From positions 1 through 61,909 of the forward strand of contig NZ_QJJL01000009.1 in the NCBI RefSeq assembly GCF_003201935.1: 61,909 nucleotides of DNA. Direction: 5' to 3'. Positions 27,933 through 36,439 of this stretch are shown here, piece by piece. Within the stretch, counting starts at the first letter, position 1, and the number at the start of each line of letters is the position of its first letter. This DNA comes from Loktanella sp. PT4BL (GTDB lineage Bacteria; Pseudomonadota; Alphaproteobacteria; Rhodobacterales; Rhodobacteraceae). Below the pieces are notes generated by a model, which worked only from the letters and a program-made list of their open reading frames with translations, was not told where the DNA came from and made no database searches. A program made the position numbers and the translations under genes.

Positions 27933-29372
27933 TTATATCCCGACAAATAAGGGAAAACTGACCCCTAAAGCCCATGCAAGCACCAATCCAAGGGCTATTC
28001 CGGATGTCGCCGTTCCTGCTCGGCGTGCGATTTGGCGGCCCATCGTGCCGAAGACAGCGTAGAAGAGCACAAGCACCGGCGCGATCATGATGAGAAAGAA
28101 CAGACCCTCGAAATCCAACGCGACAGCGATGCCGAGTGAAATGAGGAAGGCAAGACGCACCAGCAGCCTGCGCCAGAACCCTGCTTGCACACTTAGCACC
28201 ATGTCGGCCAGCATATAGGGTACGGCGCCAAGGGCGAGGACGGCCATGATCCAGACCCGCTGCGGCGTTGGCAGGAAATTCGCGGCATAGCGATCCAGCA
28301 AGAAACCGAAAAGCGCGCACCACAGCAGGAGAAGCGCCACCGCACCCCACGTGACAGGCCCGATCCGGTGCCGCCAATGCCAAAGCAGGGCCAGCTGGAT
28401 TGCACCAAAGATCAACAGGTGCAGGCCAAGGTAATCGGCCACAAGGACCGGCAGAAAACCGGGTGAAAGCGGTACGGCGATGAGGGGCGTCAGCACCATG
28501 GGGGCCAGTAACAGAACCGCCAACTGCTTCCGATCAATCGCTGGCATCGCCGTCTGTCGTTGCGGCAGTCGCTTGGTCATCGGTCCGAACAACAGGACAA
28601 TTCCGATCAAAAGCCCCAAAATCGCAGTCCCGGTTGGCAAGATCGTGGGCAGTGATTGCCGCCCATAAAACCCGTCAAGCCACGCGACCGCTTCGGCCCG
28701 CCCCGCGCGGCTATGCAGGACCGAGACATGTTCGCTGAATGGTGCAATAACAGCGCGGCGGCGCAGATCACCTTCCGTCACGGTCTCACTGGTGGTGGCT
28801 GCCGGATCAACCATTTGCACGGCCTCTTGCGCAAAGTCGCGCAGGCCTGGTTCCCAGCTTCCGGTGATCAAGAGCAGATCGGGCGGGGTATTGGCATCAA
28901 TCACTTGCGAAAACGCCGAAATCAGAACCAGAGGGCCAATATCATCACGCTCTTGCGCAACACGGGCGAGGATATCGGTCGCCATGGAATGCCCCAAGAG
29001 CGCAACGGGCACATCGCCCGCATCAATGCTGTCGATGACTGCGCTTGTTTGCGCAACTAACAGACGGGTCGTGCCATCCAGCGCGTTCACATCACCTGAC
29101 ATCGGTTGTCTGTGTCGCCCATGCCCGAGGAATTCAAAGGCGTAGACCTGATACCCTGCCTGAGCGAGCGGCAAGGCATAGCCCTGCATCATCTGCTGCG
29201 ATCCGGCGAAACCATGCGCCACCACTACCGCCGGGCCATCCGCATCGGGCTGTGCATATCTTGTCACGGGTGTTTCGCCGACTGCGAAATGCGAGATGCT
29301 GACACCCTGACGGGCGGTTTCCAGCACGAAAAGCGACAGGATCACCGCGATGAGGGCCAGAACCGCCTTCAT
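27933..29372 (-). CDS. Alpha/beta hydrolase fused to a polytopic membrane domain
   Basis: A 479-residue fusion. Residues 1-20 are a signal/anchor. Residues 48-235 are an alpha/beta hydrolase with oxyanion VAHGFAGSQQ, nucleophile elbow GHSMA (S129) and a histidine in FSEHVSVLH (H214 or H220). From about 243 to the end come seven or eight membrane segments. The hydrolase lies on the periplasmic side if the first helix is the anchor. It is 12 bases downstream of the Anbu gene on the same strand, so it appears to belong to that operon. The substrate is unknown; ester or peptide-ester cleavage at the membrane is a guess. Confidence 0.75.
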   Translation of the reverse strand: MKAVLALIAVILSLFVLETARQGVSISHFAVGETPVTRYAQPDADGPAVVVAHGFAGSQQMMQGYALPLAQAGYQVYAFEFLGHGRHRQPMSGDVNALDGTTRLLVAQTSAVIDSIDAGDVPVALLGHSMATDILARVAQERDDIGPLVLISAFSQVIDANTPPDLLLITGSWEPGLRDFAQEAVQMVDPAATTSETVTEGDLRRRAVIAPFSEHVSVLHSRAGRAEAVAWLDGFYGRQSLPTILPTGTAILGLLIGIVLLFGPMTKRLPQRQTAMPAIDRKQLAVLLLAPMVLTPLIAVPLSPGFLPVLVADYLGLHLLIFGAIQLALLWHWRHRIGPVTWGAVALLLLWCALFGFLLDRYAANFLPTPQRVWIMAVLALGAVPYMLADMVLSVQAGFWRRLLVRLAFLISLGIAVALDFEGLFFLIMIAPVLVLFYAVFGTMGRQIARRAGTATSGIALGLVLAWALGVSFPLFVGI

Positions 29373-29384
29373 CCTGCGGTGCCG

Positions 29385-30119
29385 CTAGTCAGCCTGATAG
29401 CTGGGAAGCTGTGCCAATGCGGTGCGCAAAGCCTCGCCCCAACTATTTGAAATATGTTGGAAATACGGGTCATCAGCCTCAATCCGCGGGCGTTCCGTGA
29501 CCTTGAAACTGTCCGCCTCATAGATTTGCAGATCCAGCGGCAAGCCCACCGAAAGGTTCGCCTTGATCGTGCTGTCAAAAGAGACCAGCAAGAGCTTGAT
29601 TGTATCCGCGAAACTCATGTCCGGATCATAGGCGCGCACCAAAATCGGCTTGCCGTATTTGGCTTCCCCAATCTGGAAGAACGGGCTGTCTTCGGTGATC
29701 TCGATGAAATTCCCCTCGGGATAGATCAGGAACAGTGTAGGCTTGCCGCCTTTGATCTGGCCGCCCAGAATGACCGACGCGCGAAACTTGGTTGAGGCTT
29801 CTTGCCCGTCAGGCCCGCTTTCCTCGATCACTTCTTTCAGTGTTGCACCGACCATGCGTGCCACCTGAAACATCGTCGGCAGTTCAAGCACAGTTGGGTT
29901 GCGCTCGGCCGTCGCCTTTGATCGTTCGTCCAGAAGGCTGACCAGGGCCTGGGTCGTGGCAAGGTTACCCGCGGTCATCAGGGTGATGACCCGTTCACCG
30001 GGTGTATTCCATGTAAACATTTTGCGGGTGACAGAGAAGTTATCTACACCTGCATTTGTGCGGGTGTCGGACATAAAGACCAGTCCCTTATTCAGGCGAA
30101 GCCCAACACAGTATGTCAA
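29385..30119 (-). CDS. Anbu proteasome-type peptidase
   Basis: A 244-residue Ntn-hydrolase of the Anbu (BPH) family, ancestral to proteasome beta and HslV subunits. After loss of the initiator Met the N-terminal nucleophile would be T2 (MTYCVGLRLNKG), with D18 and K33 at the positions of the proteasomal Asp17 and Lys33. These residues are conserved, so an active enzyme is predicted, although Anbu substrates remain poorly defined. It sits in the usual company: transglutaminase-like, alpha-E and ATP-grasp genes upstream in one direction. Confidence 0.92.
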   Translation of the reverse strand: MTYCVGLRLNKGLVFMSDTRTNAGVDNFSVTRKMFTWNTPGERVITLMTAGNLATTQALVSLLDERSKATAERNPTVLELPTMFQVARMVGATLKEVIEESGPDGQEASTKFRASVILGGQIKGGKPTLFLIYPEGNFIEITEDSPFFQIGEAKYGKPILVRAYDPDMSFADTIKLLLVSFDSTIKANLSVGLPLDLQIYEADSFKVTERPRIEADDPYFQHISNSWGEALRTALAQLPSYQAD

Positions 30120-30167
30120 TTTAGTGGTCCATTACCGATAGGAGAAATCCAGCGTTCAAATTAGCAT

Positions 30168-30965
30168 CTACTGCTGAATTTGAAGCGATACAATCATTGC
30201 TTCTGACGCAGACCCTAAACGCACGCCGCTAACCGGGGATGCATCGCGCGAATCCAGCCCTGTTGCGATCCTCACATAGCGTTCGTCGGGTGAATAGCCG
30301 TTGGATACGTCAAACCCGACCCAGCCAAGCTCATCGATATGGGCCTCGGCCCATGCATGGCTCGCGTCCTGATCAATGCGGTCATTCATCATCAGATAAC
30401 CGCTGACATAGCGTGCTGGCACACCTGCAAGTCGTGCCGCCGAAATGAAAATCTGCGCGTGATCCTGACAGACACCACCACCAGCTATCAGCGCCTCTTC
30501 GGCGGTAGTGCCTGAAAAGGTGATGGCTTGGCCGTAAGGGACCGCCTCGATAATCGCCTGTGACAAAGCATGCAGCCCATCAAGCACATTGGGTGCTTTT
30601 TCCAAGGTCTTCGCCAGCTTGCGAATGCCCTTGCCTGCCTCTGTACGCCGTGTGCTTTGCTTGAAATGCCATAGCGGAGCGGTGCCGTAGGTCTTGCCAA
30701 AAATGCCATCATTCGTGTGCGTCTCGACCTCGCCGGACACTTCGACCGACACTTCGGTGGCACCTTTATCGGCCCGCACCAGAATGGTCTGGTTTTGATA
30801 ATGGTCCTCGAACGTCAGCTCTTTGGTTCCGCCTGTCACTTCGACCGTCCAGTCATGCACCGTCTGATGTCTGGAGTTTGCAGGGGTCAACCGCACCTGT
30901 TGCAGCCCATAGGACACAGGCGCATCATAGGTGTATTTCGTTGCATGTCTGATACTGAGTCTCAT
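30168..30965 (-). CDS. Transglutaminase-like cysteine peptidase (Anbu cluster)
   Basis: A 265-residue protein with an N-terminal bacterial transglutaminase-like beta domain (MRLSIRHATKYTYDAPVSYG) and a papain-like core with the complete triad: C166 (GGGVCQDHA), H203 (ASHAWAE) and D219 (GFDVSNG). Such proteins are thought to cleave peptide or isopeptide bonds. It is cytoplasmic, with no signal. It is 13 bases downstream of the alpha-E gene. Confidence 0.92.
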   Translation of the reverse strand: MRLSIRHATKYTYDAPVSYGLQQVRLTPANSRHQTVHDWTVEVTGGTKELTFEDHYQNQTILVRADKGATEVSVEVSGEVETHTNDGIFGKTYGTAPLWHFKQSTRRTEAGKGIRKLAKTLEKAPNVLDGLHALSQAIIEAVPYGQAITFSGTTAEEALIAGGGVCQDHAQIFISAARLAGVPARYVSGYLMMNDRIDQDASHAWAEAHIDELGWVGFDVSNGYSPDERYVRIATGLDSRDASPVSGVRLGSASEAMIVSLQIQQ

Positions 30966-30978
30966 GGTCTGAAAATAC

Positions 30979-31920
30979 CTATCCTACAAAGCTGTAGTCT
31001 TGTTCGATCTGAAGCCCGATCGCGTTGTTTTCACGGATGAACGACGTGATGAATTCGTGCAGCCCCTCATCAAAGACCGTTTCAATCGTGCTGGCGCGCA
31101 GTCTGTCGCGCTGGGCGTCGATCATGTCATGGCATGGCAGCCGGGTGCGATAGTCCTTGGCCAGATACCCGAGATTCTCGTCCAGAATACGGCTGCAGAA
31201 CGAGAGTGACCGCGGAAAGCGGCTGTCAAAAATCAAAAAGTCCGCAATGCTCATCGGCGAGATATCGTCGTTGTTCAGCCACCGGAATGACCGGTAGGCC
31301 GACACCGACCGCAGGATCGTTTCCCACTGCACGTTATCAAGGGCAGAGCCGACGAAACTGGCTGACGGGAGCAGCGTATAATATTTCACGTCGATGATCC
31401 GCGCGGTGTTATCCGCCCGCTCGATCGCGATGCCAAGCTGGGAAAAGTCGAAAATATCATTGCGCAGCATGGTGCCATGCAACGCGCCCCGCACGAGCGC
31501 TGTGTAGCGGCGGATTTCACCCAGCACTTCCGGCAGTTTTGCCTGTGTGACGGGTGACTTCAACGCCGCCTTCATGGCCATCCAGCTTTCGTTCACGGCC
31601 TCCCAGACTTCGGTTGTCAGTGCCGTGCGCACCATCCGCGCGTTGGTGCGCGCGTTGTTGATCGACGACATGACACTTGACGGGTTGTCAGTATCACGCA
31701 GCAGGAAATCAATCGCATCCAGTGCGGTATAACCATCATATTTCTGGTCATAGTTCATCCGCACACCGGCGGTTGTCAGAACGGACTTCCACTCTGATTC
31801 AGGGTCTGACGATCGCGTCAGGGCAATCCGGAACCCCGCCTCAACCAGTCGTGCGGTATTTTCACTGCGTTCCAGAAAGCGGAACATCCAGTACAGCCCA
31901 CCTGCGGTTTTTCCAAGCAT
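30979..31920 (-). CDS. Alpha-E domain protein (DUF403)
   Basis: A 313-residue all-alpha protein of the alpha-E family (MLGKTAGGLYWMFRFLERSE start). The domain accompanies the circularly permuted ATP-grasp enzymes and is proposed to be a partner or substrate carrier in peptide synthesis. It lies 3 bases downstream of the ATP-grasp gene and upstream of a transglutaminase gene. Confidence 0.92.
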   Translation of the reverse strand: MLGKTAGGLYWMFRFLERSENTARLVEAGFRIALTRSSDPESEWKSVLTTAGVRMNYDQKYDGYTALDAIDFLLRDTDNPSSVMSSINNARTNARMVRTALTTEVWEAVNESWMAMKAALKSPVTQAKLPEVLGEIRRYTALVRGALHGTMLRNDIFDFSQLGIAIERADNTARIIDVKYYTLLPSASFVGSALDNVQWETILRSVSAYRSFRWLNNDDISPMSIADFLIFDSRFPRSLSFCSRILDENLGYLAKDYRTRLPCHDMIDAQRDRLRASTIETVFDEGLHEFITSFIRENNAIGLQIEQDYSFVG

Positions 31921-31923
31921 CGC

Positions 31924-33351
31924 CTAGTCCTCCAAAACCCAAGTGTCTTTTGTGCCGCCGCCCTGGCTGGAATTGACCACCAGTGACCCGGCTTTCAACG
32001 CGACGCGTGTCAAACCACCGGGTGTGATGTTCATGCCGTCAGGCGACACAAGCGCAAAGGGCCGCAGATCGACGTGGCGGGGGGCAAGGCCCTTCTTGGT
32101 AAAGATCGGAACGGTCGACAACGACAGTGTCGGCTGCGCGATATAATTGCCGGGAGATTTCCGTAGTTTCGCTGCGAATGCCGCCAATTCCTTCTTTGAT
32201 GCGGCGGGGCCGACAAGCATGCCGTAACCACCCGATCCGTGCACCTCTTTCACCACCAGATCAGCAAGGTTATCGAGCACATATTTCAACGCATCAGGTT
32301 CAGAACAGCGGAAGGTCTGGACGTTCTTCAGGATTGCCTTTTCACCGGTATAAAACTCGATGATGTCAGGCATGTAGGAATAGATCGCCTTGTCATCGGC
32401 AATACCTGTGCCGGGGGCGTTCGCGATAGTGATATTGCCGGCACGGTAGACATCCATGATGCCCGGCACACCCAGCATAGAATCCGGGCGGAAGTTCAGC
32501 GGATCAAGGTAATCATCGTCAACACGACGATAGAGCACGTCGATGGTTTTGTAGCCTTCGGTTGTGCGCATCGCGATATGGCCGTCCACCACCCGCAGAT
32601 CATGGCCCTCGACCAGTTCCACGCCCATCTGATCGGCAAGGAACGAATGCTCAAAATAGGCCGAGTTATGGATACCCGGCGTCAGGATCGCGACCGTCGG
32701 TTTGCCATTGCATCCCGCAGGTGCGCAGGCTGCAAGGGACCGGCGCAGGTTCTTGGGGTAATCGCTGACCGGCTGCACCTTGATCTGGCTGAAAAGCTCA
32801 GGGAACATTTGCAGCATCGTTTCGCGATTTTCGAGCATGTAAGACACGCCGGACGGGGTGCGCGCGTTGTCTTCCAGCACAAAGAAGTCATCTTCGCCGG
32901 TGCGCACGATATCGGTGCCGACAATATGTGTGTAAACATTCCCCGGCGGTGTCACGCCCATCATCTGCGGCAGGAACGCGGCGTTTTTCGCGATCAGGTC
33001 AACCGGCACCACGCCGGCGCGCAGAATTTCCTGACGGTGGTAAATATCATGCAAAAAGGCGTTCACACCGCGCACGCGCTGTTCGATGCCTTTCGACAAC
33101 TTCGTCCATTCGCGGTTCGCGATGATCCGCGGGATCAGATCAAAGGGGATCAGCCGTTCTTGCGCCGCCGCCTGACCGTAAACGTTGAAGGTAATACCCG
33201 TCCTGCGAAAGAAGGCTTCTGCTTCTTTCGACTTTTTGGAGAGGCGCGATACGTCTTCATGCGAGAACCACTCTTGATATTCAGCGTAAGGGGCGCGAAC
33301 GCCCTCTCCGCCCAAAAGCATCTCATCAAAGTGCTGTCGATCTGTACTCAT
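31924..33351 (-). CDS. Circularly permuted ATP-grasp type 2 protein
   Basis: A 475-residue ligase-like protein of the family predicted to make peptide-like bonds with ATP. Typical stretches are PFDLIPRIIANREWTKLSKG, RTPSGVSYMLENRETMLQMF and DLVVKEVHGSGGYGMLVGPA, the last being the glycine-rich ATP loop. It is the core synthetic enzyme of the alpha-E/transglutaminase/Anbu cluster. No direct biochemical role is established to my knowledge. Confidence 0.92.
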   Translation of the reverse strand: MSTDRQHFDEMLLGGEGVRAPYAEYQEWFSHEDVSRLSKKSKEAEAFFRRTGITFNVYGQAAAQERLIPFDLIPRIIANREWTKLSKGIEQRVRGVNAFLHDIYHRQEILRAGVVPVDLIAKNAAFLPQMMGVTPPGNVYTHIVGTDIVRTGEDDFFVLEDNARTPSGVSYMLENRETMLQMFPELFSQIKVQPVSDYPKNLRRSLAACAPAGCNGKPTVAILTPGIHNSAYFEHSFLADQMGVELVEGHDLRVVDGHIAMRTTEGYKTIDVLYRRVDDDYLDPLNFRPDSMLGVPGIMDVYRAGNITIANAPGTGIADDKAIYSYMPDIIEFYTGEKAILKNVQTFRCSEPDALKYVLDNLADLVVKEVHGSGGYGMLVGPAASKKELAAFAAKLRKSPGNYIAQPTLSLSTVPIFTKKGLAPRHVDLRPFALVSPDGMNITPGGLTRVALKAGSLVVNSSQGGGTKDTWVLED

Positions 33352-33409
33352 AAAATTAACCTAACGCGCGGCAAGGGAGTTGCAAGCAGATGGCGCGCTT
33401 CCTGCGGCT

Positions 33410-34189
33410 TCATGCGATGAAAGACACATCAACTGACTGCTTTTTCATCTCCATCCAACCATAGGACGTCATGAAGGATACATCAGCCGCGTCACGCCCG
33501 ACGCCGATGCGGACAATCTCGCTTGGGTGGGCCATGCCTGTGGGGTCAACGATGTGCCATGCACCATCCAGAAACACCTCGGCGACGGCGTGGAAATCCT
33601 GCGGGTTCACTGCGGGCCCATAGACGCTGGCGATCCGCGCGGGGATACCGGCAGAGCGTGCCATACCAATCAACACATGCGCGTAATCGCGACAGACGCC
33701 GCGCTGCGCCTGAAAGCTATCGGTCGCAGTGGTCAGCGCATTGCTGGCGCAGATGTCGTATGTGAAGTTCTCTCTGATCCAGTCGCTCATCTGCGCGATC
33801 AACGCGCCACCCGCGAGTGACCCGAATTGTTTAGGGACAAAGCCGAGGAAAGCTTCGGGGAAGCAATAGCGCGAGGGCATCAGAAACTTGGTCACATCGC
33901 TGGGCAATTGTGTGACATCATGGGCCGCAAGATGCGCAAGATCCGATACGGGGCGCTGCACGCGTACCTTTGCTTCGTAGACACAATCGAATTCCTGTTC
34001 GATCCGCCCCCAGCGACGTAAACCGATGTTCTCTTCGCCCGGAATGATGTTCCAGTAGACATCTTTGTTTGTGGTAAAGTGACTGCTTTCGCAGACCTGC
34101 GCGATATCCTGCGCGGCCTCTATCTGAAGCAGCAGGCTGCAAGAGGTGGCGGTGGTGTAGCTGAGATGTGTCTTGATGGAGATGAGCAC
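33410..34189 (-). CDS. Transglutaminase-like family protein, second copy
   Basis: A 259-residue protein with full triad C166 (RGVCRDYAH), H200 (DFHAVAE) and D215 (IVDPTG). I choose the GTG at 34189 (followed by LISIKTHLSY) because AAAGGA lies just upstream and the family begins here; an ATG 69 bases earlier adds a nonconserved, arginine-rich stretch. It heads the six-gene cluster and is 58 bases upstream of the ATP-grasp gene. It differs from the first copy in sequence, so a distinct substrate is likely. Confidence 0.88.
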   Translation of the reverse strand: MLISIKTHLSYTTATSCSLLLQIEAAQDIAQVCESSHFTTNKDVYWNIIPGEENIGLRRWGRIEQEFDCVYEAKVRVQRPVSDLAHLAAHDVTQLPSDVTKFLMPSRYCFPEAFLGFVPKQFGSLAGGALIAQMSDWIRENFTYDICASNALTTATDSFQAQRGVCRDYAHVLIGMARSAGIPARIASVYGPAVNPQDFHAVAEVFLDGAWHIVDPTGMAHPSEIVRIGVGRDAADVSFMTSYGWMEMKKQSVDVSFIA

Positions 34190-34390
34190 GCTGGGGCCTT
34201 TCCTTTCTCGATGACGACCACACCCCGCCAGAGACGCGCCGAAGGAATGCATCCTCAACGCTGTGCCAGAGACAGGAAACTGGGTTTAGATTTTGGTTTC
34301 GCGGATCAGGCCTACCCCCGGCCTGATTGCTTTGTCCGGCTGGTATCGTTTTCCGGAGCGATGCGCAAATCCCCTTTTGCGCATGTAAAA

Positions 34391-34410
34391 CAGGGCCCCG
34401 TAGGGCCCTG
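34391..34410 (-). terminator. Terminator of the fdh operon
   Basis: On the minus strand CAGGGCCC-TACG-GGGCCCTG followed by TTTTA is a textbook Rho-independent terminator. It lies 25 bases after the miniprotein stop, ending the formate dehydrogenase transcript before the transglutaminase gene. Confidence 0.85.
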
Positions 34411-34434
34411 TGTTTCGTCATATTTGACAGTTTC

Positions 34435-34566
34435 TTAATCTGAAAGGCGCACGTTGTCGTTTGAAATGGTGGCTTCGGCACTGGAGGGTCCGACGCGCGT
34501 CAGGATCTGATTCGCACCCACCGTGATGACGACCAAGGCGACCAGCGAGATAAGGAAAGCTTTCAT
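34435..34566 (-). CDS. 43-residue membrane miniprotein of the fdh operon
   Basis: A 43-codon frame that I translated directly: MKAFLISLVALVVITVGANQ, then ILTRVGPSSA and a hydrophilic tail ending NVRLSD. It has one N-terminal membrane helix and a C-terminal acidic/serine-rich tail. It starts 4 bases after the stop of the cytochrome b subunit gene and is followed by a strong terminator, so it is the last gene of the operon. It could be a small subunit or assembly factor of the membrane-bound formate dehydrogenase. The family is unknown to me. Confidence 0.7.
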   Translation of the reverse strand: MKAFLISLVALVVITVGANQILTRVGPSSAEATISNDNVRLSD

Positions 34567-34570
34567 CGTG

Positions 34571-35752
34571 CTATGCCTCGCTCTTGGATGGTTTGGCGTT
34601 CAGCACCTCATCGGCCCAAATGCTGTGGTGCTCGCGCGCCCATTGTTCTTCGACCTCGCCTTTGCCCATCGCATCAAAGGCGCCCTCCATGCCGACGGAG
34701 CCAAGATAGATATGCGCAAGGATAATCGCTGTCAGCACAAGGCTGACGATGGCGTGCCAGAGTTGGGCGAACTGCATCTCTTCATGTGGCAACAGCGGAT
34801 AGGGCAAATCAGACAAGCCGAACCACCCCGGCACGCCCCAGCCGTTGATAACCGAGAATGTGTGCGCGAACATGTTGAATTCGAACGGGAACAGCAACGA
34901 AATGCCCGAGGCCGAGATCGAGCCGCCAAGGATAATCACCGCCCAGAAGATCAGCTTTTGACCTGCGTTGAACTTTTTCGCAGGCGGGTGATCGCCGCCA
35001 AACAGACCGCCCGCTTTTGCAAGCCATTTCAAATCGGTGCGGTCGGGAATGTTATGCACAACCCAAACCACAAACACGATCACAAGCGCCAGCATGAACG
35101 CCCAGGAAACGTTGTTGTGGATCCATTTGCTGGCCATTGCCAAACCAGAAAAGGCCTCATGCCCAAAGGTGGGGATCAGAACCTTGCGGCCCAAGAGCGA
35201 CACCAGTCCTGTGAGCCCAAGCAGGATAAATGACGATGCCAATAGCCAGTGGCCGAAACGCTCGAAGGCCTTGAAGCGTGTGATCGTCCGCCCTGTTTTT
35301 TCGCCGTGCAGGCGGATGCGCCCACGGATCAGATAGAAGAGGGCCAGTAGCACAAGCGTGCCGCCCAGCAAGGCAGCGGTCATTGAAACCAGTGGTCCTT
35401 CGCGGAACGCCTGCCACCACATCCCGCGATCCTGAATCATTGTTGTGACCGCAGGCCCACGTGCCTGGGTGGTCAGATCGGCAACTTCATAGCGGTATGC
35501 GCGCCATAAATCGGGATCCGACGCACCACCCAAGGTGCCAAGCTGATCTGTGATCGGTGCGGCATTCTCGGGGTTGCCTGTCACATCACTCCGGAAACTG
35601 TCATCCATGACCAGGCCTTCCTGGCGGCGCAGGATATCCTCCAATGTTTGCGCCCCGCCAGTGGCTGCGCGCGGATCATCGGTGGCTTCTTGTGCCGATG
35701 CGGGGGCTGTCATGGCGAATAGCAATGCAAAAACTGTCATCAGACGCAGCAT
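34571..35752 (-). CDS. Formate dehydrogenase cytochrome b subunit (gamma)
   Basis: A 393-residue membrane subunit that passes electrons from the iron-sulfur subunit to quinone. It has a signal peptide (MLRLMTVFALLFAMTAPASA), a periplasmic stretch to about residue 110, and then a cytochrome b561-type core with four or more helices and haem histidines such as FGHWLLASSF and WIHNNVSWAF. The extra N-terminal domain makes it much longer than FdnI/FdoI, as is usual in alphaproteobacteria. It is separated from the ferredoxin gene by an intercistronic hairpin. Confidence 0.93.
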   Translation of the reverse strand: MLRLMTVFALLFAMTAPASAQEATDDPRAATGGAQTLEDILRRQEGLVMDDSFRSDVTGNPENAAPITDQLGTLGGASDPDLWRAYRYEVADLTTQARGPAVTTMIQDRGMWWQAFREGPLVSMTAALLGGTLVLLALFYLIRGRIRLHGEKTGRTITRFKAFERFGHWLLASSFILLGLTGLVSLLGRKVLIPTFGHEAFSGLAMASKWIHNNVSWAFMLALVIVFVVWVVHNIPDRTDLKWLAKAGGLFGGDHPPAKKFNAGQKLIFWAVIILGGSISASGISLLFPFEFNMFAHTFSVINGWGVPGWFGLSDLPYPLLPHEEMQFAQLWHAIVSLVLTAIILAHIYLGSVGMEGAFDAMGKGEVEEQWAREHHSIWADEVLNAKPSKSEA

Positions 35753-35781
35753 TGAGAAATCCTCTCTGGCTAATCAAAGAA

Positions 35782-35805
35782 GGGCGGCCCGTGAAAAGGC
35801 CGCCC
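35782..35805 (-). terminator. Intercistronic hairpin between fdh beta and gamma genes
   Basis: On the minus strand GGGCGGCC-TTTTCACG-GGCCGCCC is followed by TTCTTT. The stem is perfect over 8 bp. The tail T content is moderate, so it should act as an attenuator that lowers gamma-subunit expression, not as a full terminator. Confidence 0.7.
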
Positions 35806-35833
35806 CTTTATTTGCATCTCGCAAAAGGGGCGA

Positions 35834-36427
35834 TTAGCCGCCTTTCTGGTCGTAGGCTGTGCCCCAACCCCAGGCACCGGACCCGAAACCGCGGGCCACG
35901 ACACGCTCGCGGTAGATGTCGGATACTGTGTCGCCATCACCGGCCAGCAGCGCTTTGGTTGCGCACATTTCGGCACAGATCGGCAGCTTGCCCTCGGCAA
36001 TCCGGTTCCGCCCGTATTTGGCGAATTCAGCTGTCGAGTTGTTTTCCTCGGGACCACCAGCGCAGAAGGTACATTTGTCCATTTTGCCGCGCGACCCAAA
36101 GTTACCAGCCTGCGGGAATTGCGGCGCGCCGAACGGACACGCGTAGAAGCAATAGCCACACCCGATGCACAGGTCTTTGGAGTGCAACACAACACCGTCG
36201 GCTGTCTGGTAGAAACAGTCTACCGGACAAACCGCCATGCACGGTGCATCCGAGCAATGCATACATGCGACCGAGATCGACCGCTCGCCGGGCTTGCCGT
36301 CATTGATCGTGACAACCTTGCGGCGGTTGATACCCCAAGGCACCTCATGTTCGTTCTTACATGCAGTGACGCAGGCGTTACATTCGATGCAGCGTTCAGC
36401 ATCAACGAGAAATTTTGCTCTAGCCAT
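35834..36427 (-). CDS. Formate dehydrogenase iron-sulfur subunit (FDH3 beta)
   Basis: A 197-residue four-cluster ferredoxin subunit. Cysteine groups are [48 protein letters not shown] and the CTFC...CAEMC set. It carries electrons from the alpha subunit to cytochrome b. It lies 12 bases downstream of the alpha subunit gene. Confidence 0.95.
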   Translation of the reverse strand: MARAKFLVDAERCIECNACVTACKNEHEVPWGINRRKVVTINDGKPGERSISVACMHCSDAPCMAVCPVDCFYQTADGVVLHSKDLCIGCGYCFYACPFGAPQFPQAGNFGSRGKMDKCTFCAGGPEENNSTAEFAKYGRNRIAEGKLPICAEMCATKALLAGDGDTVSDIYRERVVARGFGSGAWGWGTAYDQKGG

Positions 36428-36439
36428 TCTACTTCTCCC

